From: Candidatus Methanoplasma sp.
Lineage (GTDB): Archaea > Thermoplasmatota > Thermoplasmata > Methanomassiliicoccales > Methanomethylophilaceae
Direction of reading: 5' to 3'
Assembly: GCA_031283015.1 (NCBI GenBank)
Contig: JAITCQ010000013.1
Span: 1-8,626, forward strand
DNA: 8,626 nt
Shown here: positions 1 through 4,407 of the stretch, one piece after another
How positions within the stretch are numbered: the stretch's first letter is position 1
Layout of the letters: each line of letters opens with the position of its first letter
Translations under genes and position numbers: made by a program
Notes under the pieces: model-generated
What the model saw: only the letters and a program-made list of their open reading frames with translations
The model's database searches: none
What the model was told of the DNA's origin: nothing

Positions 1-420
1 GCGGAGGATTATTTCGCTTACTGCGGAGAGGCCGGGTGCGACGTATTGGGAATACTGGAGAGCGTAAAGGGAGCGTTATACGAGCCCGCGGGATATTGGC
101 TGCCCCGTAAGCTGATCAGAGAGGGGACCTCAAAGTACGTCATGGGCGCTGAAGTGCCGTTCGACTTTAAGGGGACGGTGCCGGACGGGTTCGAGGTGAT
201 CGACCTGGAACCCTGCAAAGTGATGGTATTCCAGGGCGAGCCGTACGGCGACGAGGATTTCGAGGAAGCGATAGCAGGCGTTTGGGAAGCGATAGACCGA
301 TTCGATCCGGCGGTCCGCGGTTTCGAGTGGGCGGACGCCGATGCCCCGAGATTCCAGCTCTCGCCGGTCGGCCGCAGGGGGTACATCGAGGCGAGGCCGA
401 TCAGAGAAATAAAGAAATAA
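1..420 (+). CDS. GyrI-like / AraC-type effector-binding domain protein, 3' part only
   Basis: The reading frame is open from base 1 to a TAA at 418-420, giving 139 visible residues, so the start lies before the window. The visible part resembles the GyrI-like (AraC effector-binding) small-molecule domain: a GAEVP strand, then a segment around VPDGFEVIDL and a PCKVMVFQGEPY core, then EDFEEAIAGVWEAI, and a closing GYIEARPIRE motif. In bacteria and some archaea this domain is the C-terminal half of AraC-family regulators, where it binds a ligand, or it stands alone. The N-terminal DNA-binding part, if there is one, is outside the window, so regulator versus stand-alone protein cannot be decided. 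The TTG at 46 is not a credible start because homology-like sequence continues upstream of it. A hairpin with a T-run follows the stop. Confidence 0.8.
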   Translation, partial: AEDYFAYCGEAGCDVLGILESVKGALYEPAGYWLPRKLIREGTSKYVMGAEVPFDFKGTVPDGFEVIDLEPCKVMVFQGEPYGDEDFEEAIAGVWEAIDRFDPAVRGFEWADADAPRFQLSPVGRRGYIEARPIREIKK

Positions 421-433
421 AAACTTCAAACTT

Positions 434-455
434 CCCGGCATCGCCGGGCATTTTT
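434..455 (+). terminator. Hairpin terminator after the GyrI-like gene
   Basis: CCCGGC (434-439) pairs with GCCGGG (443-448) around a 3-base loop, and TTTTT follows at 451-455. It begins 13 bases after the TAA of the upstream gene. The hairpin plus T-run matches an intrinsic terminator; in archaea the T-run alone may be the active part. Confidence 0.7.
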
Positions 456-511
456 ATGTTCGAGCCGCTATGCAAGTCATATTGCGTTGTAGCAAGGGGC
501 ATAATGAATCA

Positions 512-527
512 TGTATCATAAGATACA
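512..527. repeat. Short inverted repeat in the convergent gap
   Basis: TGTATC (512-517) and GATACA (522-527) form a perfect 6-bp dyad around ATAA, and a further GATACA lies at 546-551. The gap between the convergent genes (421-608) is AT-rich and shows no coding-like frame. The role is unknown; it may be a weak hairpin or chance. Confidence 0.3.
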
Positions 528-556
528 GAAAATAAAACAAAGAAAGATACATCATT

Positions 557-606
557 AAAAAATAGCATAATCGAAATCGGGGCACAACCTCCGGCATCCT
601 GCCCGA
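557..606 (-). terminator. Probable terminator of the marR-PPOX operon
   Basis: Read on the minus strand just after the PPOX stop (609-611), TCGGGCA (606-600) pairs with TGCCCCGA (584-577) with one bulged base and a 15-base loop. TTT follows directly, and a six-T run lies at 562-557. The T-rich tract fits archaeal termination; the hairpin is moderate. Confidence 0.45.
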
Positions 607-608
607 GA

Positions 609-1034
609 TCAGCCCTCGACCTCAAAGTCTTCGGCACGGAACGAGTGGTAATACCGCCCCTTCTGCGCGGTGAACTTCAGCACGCAGTAATCCGGGTCTG
701 CGACGCCCTGTTTGTAGTACATGGTGTCCCCCGACCGCCAGATCATCTCTTTGCTCGCCGCATCCTCCAGGACCTCCATCGTCCCGATCAGCATGACCCC
801 GTGGTACATGAGCCGTTTGTCGTAGAAATAGACGCAGGCCTTGGGATTCTCTATGTACTGGGAGGTCCTCATCGACGACCGGTTGGTGGTGAAATAGAAC
901 TCCCTGAGCCCCACTCTTTTCCTCGGCATCAGCATCGCTTTCATGTTCGGAAAGCCATCCGTATTGACCGAACCTATGAACGATACCTTTTGTCTGTCAA
1001 TGACTTTCTCTATGGTCTTCGCTGTGTCCTTCAT
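609..1034 (-). CDS. Pyridoxamine 5'-phosphate oxidase-family (PPOX) FMN-binding split-barrel protein
   Basis: 141 residues, the usual length for single-domain PPOX-like proteins. These fold as a dimeric FMN-binding split barrel and act as small reductases or flavin/F420-dependent stress proteins. Recognisable segments are a first strand followed by GFPNMKAM (27-34), LREFYFTT (43-50), a TSQYIENPKACVYFYD block (58-72), GTMEVLED (84-91), and GDTMYYKQGVADPDYCVLKFTA (102-123). The start ATG (1034-1032) overlaps the marR stop in an ATGA junction, so translation is probably coupled and the pair forms one operon. True PNPOx (vitamin B6) activity should not be assumed, because proteins of this size next to MarR genes are usually uncharacterised oxidoreductases. 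The substrate is unknown. It is likely controlled by the adjacent MarR protein. Confidence 0.88.
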   Translation of the reverse strand: MKDTAKTIEKVIDRQKVSFIGSVNTDGFPNMKAMLMPRKRVGLREFYFTTNRSSMRTSQYIENPKACVYFYDKRLMYHGVMLIGTMEVLEDAASKEMIWRSGDTMYYKQGVADPDYCVLKFTAQKGRYYHSFRAEDFEVEG

Positions 1035-1471
1035 TTTTCATTCCCTTCCTCTTCTGTCAGATTATCCAATATCCTTCTCAATTTATTCTCGAAATCGGTT
1101 ATCTCGCTCTCGGTGAAACCGCGGTAAAAGACCTCGGTGATGTCGTCCGACACTTTTCGGTATGTGTCCCTCATCCTCTCGGCCGCCGGGGTCAGGGACA
1201 CCGTCGTCTGCCGTCTGTCGGTCTTATTAAACGTCCTTGCCACGATCCCTTTGTCCTCCATCCTGTCGAGCATGGCGGTCAGCGTGGTCTTTGCGAGCGA
1301 GGTGCGCCTTCCGATCTCGCCTATGCTCATCGGACCCTCCTGCCACAGGACGTACAGTATCCTGCCCTGTCCGCTGCTTATCTCTATGCCGGCGTCCTCA
1401 AGCATTTTGTAAAATATCCGATCCTGGACCTGTTTTATCTTGGAGATGCAGAATCCGCCTTCCGTTCTCAT
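1031..1471 (-). CDS. MarR-family transcriptional regulator
   Basis: 146 residues, typical for MarR dimeric winged-helix repressors. An N-terminal helix (about 10-30) is followed by a helical segment (SGQGRILYVLW, 33-43), the helix-turn-helix MSIGEIGRRTSLAKTTLTAM (48-67), and the wing with the family's D-x-R signature in NKTDRRQTTVSLT (82-94). The C-terminal helices (96-140) complete the dimer interface. The ATG at 1471 sits about 25-30 bases downstream of a TATA-like box embedded in a strong dyad (1484-1506), which suggests a near-leaderless transcript repressed by its own product. It is the first gene of a two-gene operon with the PPOX protein. The ligand is unknown; MarR proteins commonly sense phenolics, oxidants or metals. 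Confidence 0.92.
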   Translation of the reverse strand: MRTEGGFCISKIKQVQDRIFYKMLEDAGIEISSGQGRILYVLWQEGPMSIGEIGRRTSLAKTTLTAMLDRMEDKGIVARTFNKTDRRQTTVSLTPAAERMRDTYRKVSDDITEVFYRGFTESEITDFENKLRRILDNLTEEEGNEK

Positions 1472-1483
1472 GTGCTCATATTC

Positions 1484-1506
1484 CTATATGGTACAGTACT
1501 ATATAG
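1484..1506 (-). promoter_or_regulatory. marR promoter with overlapping palindromic operator
   Basis: CTATATGGTAC (1484-1494) and GTACTATATAG (1496-1506) are inverted repeats around a central A (1495), with only one mismatched pair (1490/1500). Read toward marR, the CTATATAG arm (about 1506-1499) works as a TATA-like box about 30 bases upstream of the ATG at 1471. A protein bound to the dyad would cover the TATA box. The natural candidate is the MarR protein itself; this is inference from position and symmetry. Confidence 0.65.
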
Positions 1507-1543
1507 AACTATCATAACAATGAAAATAAGAACCTGGGCGTAA

Positions 1544-1576
1544 AAGTTCAATGACTGGGTATGCGCCCGAAGGCGC
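1544..1576 (-). terminator. UUCG-tetraloop hairpin after the 1592-2074 gene
   Basis: On the minus strand GCGCC (1576-1572) pairs with GGCGC (1567-1563) around TTCG, the exceptionally stable C(UUCG)G loop. It lies about 15 bases after the TGA at 1594-1592. A TTTT follows about 15 bases further on, so this is a plausible but not classical terminator. Confidence 0.45.
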
Positions 1577-1591
1577 GTATACCGCGGCACA

Positions 1592-2074
1592 TCATTCTGT
1601 TTCTTCTTCCGTCGTATCCATGCCGCAGCCGCACTTCGTGCAGAATCTGGGGTCCGTTCCGATGACGGCATGGCCGCATTCCGGGCAGATCGTTTCTGCC
1701 GTCACAATAGCCGCGTACATCGTTCCTTTGGCACCTTCGACGAACGCCACTGTTTCTCTCCTTCCTTCTCCGTAATCTGCGGACCTTGCTTTCCGGATGT
1801 AATATATGTTGCCGAGGCCGAGAGCGAGAAAAAGGAACACAACGATCAGAGACATAAAAGCCAGCCCGAACAGATCGATCGTATCGATCACGGTCACGGC
1901 CTCGCCGTGTTCTTGGATTATGATCCCGTCGTACAATCTGAACAGGACAATACCGGCAACGACCCCGAAGCATATGCCGACGATCACAAACGGAACACTG
2001 GCCTTTGATGCGGTCCAGCAGGTTTGGAACAGACCCTTACTCTCGAACTTCTCCGTGCCGGTCTTTTTTGGCAT
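1592..2074 (-). CDS. Two-TM membrane protein with C-terminal zinc ribbon, function unknown
   Basis: 160 residues. A short basic cytosolic N-terminus is followed by two hydrophobic segments suited to membrane helices (about 28-47 and 69-93) with an acidic loop between them. A soluble tail then ends in a zinc-ribbon-like knuckle pair, C130-x2-C133 and C145-x2-C148 (a further Cys at 150), followed by an acidic DTTEEETE end. Zinc-ribbon tails of this kind are common on archaeal membrane proteins of unknown role. I do not recognise a named family. Upstream, a TATA-like TCATAAATATC (2104-2094) lies about 25 bases from the ATG, so it probably has its own promoter and a leaderless mRNA. It lies in the same orientation downstream of the XRE regulator, and the small gene across the divergent gap has a similar architecture. 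Confidence 0.8.
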   Translation of the reverse strand: MPKKTGTEKFESKGLFQTCWTASKASVPFVIVGICFGVVAGIVLFRLYDGIIIQEHGEAVTVIDTIDLFGLAFMSLIVVFLFLALGLGNIYYIRKARSADYGEGRRETVAFVEGAKGTMYAAIVTAETICPECGHAVIGTDPRFCTKCGCGMDTTEEETE

Positions 2075-2093
2075 GCTTCCGTATCCCGGTGAA

Positions 2094-2104
2094 GATATTT
2101 ATGA
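2094..2104 (-). promoter_or_regulatory. TATA-like box for the 160-residue membrane protein
   Basis: On the minus strand TCATAAATATC is centred about 25 bases before the ATG at 2074, which places the expected transcription start at or next to the start codon. No Shine-Dalgarno sequence is seen, consistent with a leaderless archaeal message. Confidence 0.5.
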
Positions 2105-2130
2105 CTGCCTCGGACCAGCATCGGACGCGT

Positions 2131-2514
2131 TCAGCGCTCATCGACCGGGTCCGCGGGGTCCGCTTCAATAAGGTCTCTGAACGGATCGCGGAACACGAAC
2201 ACCGTCGCTCTGGTCTTTCCCGTTTTTTCTCAAAGCCCCATCCCTGCCATCATCACCGGGCTTACGCCCTCTTCTCTGAGCAGTTCGTTCAGCTGATCCA
2301 GCATACTGAGCCCCCTCAATATGGCCAGGAGCGTCATCATCGTTACGTTCTTCCCGGTCTCCGCATCCCCTATGGTCTTTTTGTGGATCCCCGTGATACT
2401 TTGAAGCTCCTCCCTGGTGATGTTGCTGTTCAGCCTCACGGTCTTGATCTTCTCGCCGATGCGCATCATCAGTTCCGGATCGGAATGAAAATACAGGTCA
2501 GCATACATTTCCAT
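2131..2514 (-). pseudogene. XRE (Cro/CI-type) HTH regulator with premature in-frame TGA
   Basis: The intact reading frame (2514 to 2230) gives 94 residues: a lead of about 15 residues, then an XRE helix-turn-helix over about 17-73 (RIGEKIKTVRLNSNITREEL, then SITGIHKKTIGDAETGKN, then the conserved LRGLSMLDQLNELL). This layout matches the small XRE proteins that often partner HipA-like kinases; no hipA is present here. The frame stops at TGA (2232-2230). The same frame then stays open for 32 more codons to a TGA at 2133-2131, beginning EKTGKTRATVFVFRDPF. About two thirds of those codons end in G or C, like neighbouring genes, and the basic start resembles the K/R-rich tail seen after the HTH in relatives. 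A CGA-to-TGA or TGG-to-TGA change would explain the break. The 94-residue product has a complete HTH and may still bind DNA. It could instead be an intact short gene. Confidence 0.6.
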
Positions 2515-2684
2515 GGTGGCAGAATGCAGGTTTTAATAAATCCGGTTTGTTGTTTAAATAAACATAAACGTTGATTTAACGTCTATTTTCGGCTATAAAT
2601 AAACTTTTATGTTAAATTAGACCAAGCTGTAAAAAGCAGCACAAAGAACCAAAAATTATAATCCTGACTCAACATATCGCACCC
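2515..2684. promoter_or_regulatory. AT-rich divergent promoter region
   Basis: For the XRE gene (-), ATTTATTAAAA at 2543-2533 is TATA-like about 25 bases before the ATG at 2514. For the + gene, ATTATAA at 2655-2661 lies 27 bases before its ATG at 2685, and a second TATA-like TATAAAT is at 2594-2600. Between them are AAATAAAC twice (2556-2563, 2597-2604), a near-palindrome GTTTAAATAAAC (2552-2563), and an inverted pair ATTTAAC (2574-2580) / GTTAAAT (2611-2617). These could be operator half-sites for the adjacent XRE protein (inference). Confidence 0.5.
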
Positions 2685-3032
2685 ATGCGTGACGGCAGCG
2701 ACCTGGTCTTTGTGTTCCTTCTTCTCCTGATGGCCCCTCTCGTGCTGCTAATGTTGTTCTTCTTCGTGACCGGAGATGTGTTGGCAAAGATATCCACGGC
2801 AATAGTCTTCCTGGCCCTTGCGGCCGGCATCGCAGTTCATGTCCGCATATGGAGGACATACCACTACATTTGCCCGGCGTGTTCGACATCGTTCAAACCC
2901 ACATTCACACGTTCCTTCGCGGCCGTCAACTGCTTTGAATTGAGAGGGATGACGTGCACGAAATGCGGCCGTTACGATATGATGGAAGCGCTCAAAGACA
3001 AGAGCGATCCCGGCTGGAAGAATATCCGCTGA
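2685..3032 (+). CDS. Small two-TM zinc-ribbon membrane protein, function unknown
   Basis: 115 residues. Two strongly hydrophobic segments (about 7-29 and 34-54) are followed by a cytosolic-looking zinc ribbon, C63-x2-C66 with a FKPTF strand after it and C91-x2-C94 about 24 residues later. This resembles small bacterial and archaeal membrane proteins with a YICPxCxxxFKPxF motif, which have no settled function. The ATG at 2685 is 27 bases from a TATA-like ATTATAA, so the mRNA is probably leaderless. It is divergent from the XRE regulator, which may control it. The next gene downstream starts 93 bases later in the same direction. The frame stays open for 21 codons past the TGA, but relatives end near this point, so I read the TGA as the true stop. 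Confidence 0.82.
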   Translation: MRDGSDLVFVFLLLLMAPLVLLMLFFFVTGDVLAKISTAIVFLALAAGIAVHVRIWRTYHYICPACSTSFKPTFTRSFAAVNCFELRGMTCTKCGRYDMMEALKDKSDPGWKNIR

Positions 3033-3041
3033 GGTCTGTGT

Positions 3042-3061
3042 GCGTTCGAGAACAAGAACGC
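3042..3061. repeat. Inverted repeat between the zinc-ribbon gene and the DUF3788 gene
   Basis: GCGTTC (3042-3047) and GAACGC (3056-3061) are inverted around 8 bases, overlapping a shorter palindrome GTTCGAGAAC (3044-3053). There is no T-run, so a terminator is doubtful. The rest of the 93-base gap shows no clear TATA box, so the two genes may be co-transcribed. Confidence 0.3.
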
Positions 3062-3125
3062 CGTCAAAGAAACTAAGAACGCCCGCAGCGATACGTAACC
3101 ACATCGTTCACAAGAGGTCACCAAA

Positions 3126-3545
3126 ATGGCATTCAGCATATTCGGCGAAAAAGAGTTCCCGCCCGACGACGCGGGGTTGTCCATGCATCTGAAGGATTCC
3201 ATGCGGTTCTGGAAGAAGATAGACCAAGATATCCAGAAAGCGTACCCCGGCGCGGAAGGTATATGGAAGTTCCCGACGAAAGCGGCGGGCTGGACGTGGA
3301 CGGACCACAGCGGCAAAAGGAACATCCTCTACCGGCAGCCGTGCGACGGATACTTCAGAGCGACCATCGTGCTGGGAGAGCGCGCGGCGGAACAGGCGCT
3401 GTCCAGCAGTCTGCCGGACGGGGTCAAGAGCGCAATAAAAGAGGCAAAGCAGTACATGGAAGGGCGCAGCGTCCCGGTGGACGTCCGCAGCGGCGAGGAC
3501 GCCGACGCGGTCATGGAGCTACTGCGGTTCAAGATGTCGAACTGA
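3126..3545 (+). CDS. DUF3788 family protein
   Basis: 139 residues, a normal length for DUF3788, a family of small soluble proteins of unknown function in anaerobic bacteria and archaea. Characteristic features are FWKKIDQDI (28-36), the WKFPTKAAGW segment (47-56), and the core ILYRQPCDGYFRATIVLGERA (67-87), followed by a helix (PDGVKSAIKEAKQYMEGR, 97-114) and a short end strand. A good Shine-Dalgarno, GAGGT at 3114-3118, sits 7 bases before the ATG and supports this start. In contrast to the leaderless genes around it, this implies an internal position in a transcript or a leadered mRNA. No catalytic residues are identifiable. It converges on apt with 17 bases between the stops. Confidence 0.85.
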   Translation: MAFSIFGEKEFPPDDAGLSMHLKDSMRFWKKIDQDIQKAYPGAEGIWKFPTKAAGWTWTDHSGKRNILYRQPCDGYFRATIVLGERAAEQALSSSLPDGVKSAIKEAKQYMEGRSVPVDVRSGEDADAVMELLRFKMSN

Positions 3546-3555
3546 AGCGAACGGC

Positions 3556-3575
3556 CGAAGGATCATTTTCCTTCG
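3556..3575. terminator. Possible shared terminator between DUF3788 and apt
   Basis: CGAAGGA (3556-3562) and TCCTTCG (3569-3575) form a 7-bp stem around TCATTT, located exactly where the two convergent genes meet and overlapping the last codons of apt. The T-run is only four bases and lies in the loop, so the evidence is position plus symmetry. Confidence 0.35.
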
Positions 3576-4087
3576 TATATCAGCAGAGAATCGACCTCGT
3601 ACCCTTTGAGCGCATCCCTTCCCTTCAGACCGGCAAGCTCCATCACGAAGCATATCCGGACCACCTCTCCGCCGAGCCTTTCGACCATCTTGATCACCGC
3701 GCTGGTGGTGCCGCCGGTGGCGATCAGATCGTCGACGATAACGACCCTCTGCCCTTTCCCGATGCAGTCGGCGTGCATCTCCAGCTCGGCGCTGCCGTAT
3801 TCCAGGTCGTAGCTTTCCGAGATCGTCTCCCTCGGAAGCTTTCCTTTCTTCCTCACAAGGACGAGTCCCTTCTTCATCGCGTACGCCACCGGCGCGCCGA
3901 AGACGAATCCTCTTGATTCAGATCCGAGGACCAGGTCGAAGTCGACCCCCTTCAGTAAAGCTATCAGGCCGTCCACCGCAAGCCTGAAGCCCTCCGGGTC
4001 CTGAATGACGGTGGTGATGTCCCTGAATAATATCCCCTCTTTCGGGAAGTCCGGTATGGCCGTGACGTAATCTTTCAGCTCTTTCAT
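3563..4087 (-). CDS. apt: Adenine phosphoribosyltransferase
   Basis: 174 residues, the usual size. The enzyme joins adenine and PRPP to make AMP and pyrophosphate in cytosolic purine salvage. Family marks in order: IPDFPKEGILFRDIT (11-25), the adenine-side segment LGSESRGFVFGAP (54-66), the flexible-loop RKKGKLPRET (79-88), and the PRPP-binding motif VVIVDDLIATGGTT (115-128) with its two aspartates. A late block FVMELAGLKGR (147-157) also fits. No key residue is missing. The ATG at 4087 has a TATA-like TTTATAA (4122-4116) about 30 bases upstream and no clear Shine-Dalgarno, giving a very short leader. It is divergent from the copper operon and shares a repeat-bearing control region with it. 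Archaeal homologues sometimes include hypoxanthine-specific enzymes, but the motif set here is Apt-like. Confidence 0.95.
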   Translation of the reverse strand: MKELKDYVTAIPDFPKEGILFRDITTVIQDPEGFRLAVDGLIALLKGVDFDLVLGSESRGFVFGAPVAYAMKKGLVLVRKKGKLPRETISESYDLEYGSAELEMHADCIGKGQRVVIVDDLIATGGTTSAVIKMVERLGGEVVRICFVMELAGLKGRDALKGYEVDSLLIYEGK

Positions 4088-4090
4088 TTT

Positions 4091-4159
4091 ATCGTTTGTC
4101 TAATGCCGTTCTCTGTTTATAACCTGTTCACACGACCGCAAGCGAACGGGACAAACGAT
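4091..4159. promoter_or_regulatory. Divergent apt / copZ promoter region with bipartite inverted repeat
   Basis: ATCGTTTGTC (4091-4100) is the exact inverse of GACAAACGAT (4150-4159). A second inverted pair, CCGTTC (4106-4111) and GAACGG (4144-4149), is nested inside, separated from the outer repeat by 5 bases on the left and none on the right. The left copy ends 3 bases before the apt ATG. The right copy abuts the TATA-like TATATC for copZ (4161-4166). The apt TATA-like box (4116-4122) lies between the arms. These may be paired protein-binding sites; the regulator is unknown. Confidence 0.5.
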
Positions 4160-4166
4160 GTATATC
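4159..4166 (+). promoter_or_regulatory. TATA-like box of the copZ-copA operon
   Basis: TGTATATC is centred about 24-26 bases before the copZ ATG at 4186, which predicts a leaderless or near-leaderless transcript. It directly follows one arm of the inverted repeat, so a bound factor could block or recruit TBP/TFB. Confidence 0.5.
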
Positions 4167-4185
4167 CCGAAACGGATTATCCGTC

Positions 4186-4407
4186 ATGGTCAGGACGGTC
4201 TTGAGGATAGACGGCATGAGCTGTGAAATGTGCGCGAAGAAGGTCAACGACGCCCTTCTCGGGGTCAAGGGGGTAAGCGGCGTAAGCGTGGACCTGAAAA
4301 AGGGGACCGCCGAGGTCACGCAGGAAGGAGTAAAGGACGACGACCTCGTCCGCGCCGTTCTGGACACGGGGTTCAGATCGAAGGTCAAGCACGGACTATT
4401 TCAATGA
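4186..4407 (+). CDS. copZ: Copper chaperone, heavy-metal-associated (HMA) domain, CopZ-like
   Basis: 73 residues, one HMA domain with the usual ferredoxin-like layout. The metal loop is GMSCEMC (10-16), with the paired cysteines C13 and C16 that bind Cu(I). The remaining order fits: helix (AKKVNDALLGV), strand (VSGVSVDLKK), strand (GTAEVTQE), then a second helix and final strand. CopZ carries cytosolic Cu(I) to the CopA ATPase and, in some systems, to a copper sensor. The stop overlaps the copA start in an ATGA junction (4404-4407), so the two are translationally coupled. The substrate is inferred from the neighbour; HMA loops alone do not separate copper from other soft metals. Confidence 0.9.
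   Translation: MVRTVLRIDGMSCEMCAKKVNDALLGVKGVSGVSVDLKKGTAEVTQEGVKDDDLVRAVLDTGFRSKVKHGLFQ

Noticed and set aside
1499..1591. 30 open codons following the TGA of the 160-residue membrane protein
   Set aside because: The stretch includes the hairpin and the marR operator, and many of its codons end in A/T, unlike the neighbouring genes.
1873..1889. Perfect 7-bp dyad GATCGAT/ATCGATC
   Set aside because: It lies inside the coding sequence of the membrane protein and follows from the repetitive VIDTID codons.
2230..2514. HipBA-type toxin-antitoxin system suggested by the XRE protein
   Set aside because: No HipA-like kinase or other toxin candidate is adjacent on either side.
3030..3098. Coding-like 21-codon extension in frame past the TGA of the small zinc-ribbon gene, hinting at TGA recoding
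   Set aside because: An open run of this length is common by chance, and proteins with this architecture end near the second Cys pair. No recoding element was seen.
4230..4403. Longer copA start that would add about 58 residues
   Set aside because: The added part is Arg/Gly-rich, out of frame over copZ, and has no family similarity; the ATG in the ATGA overlap gives a normal N-terminus.
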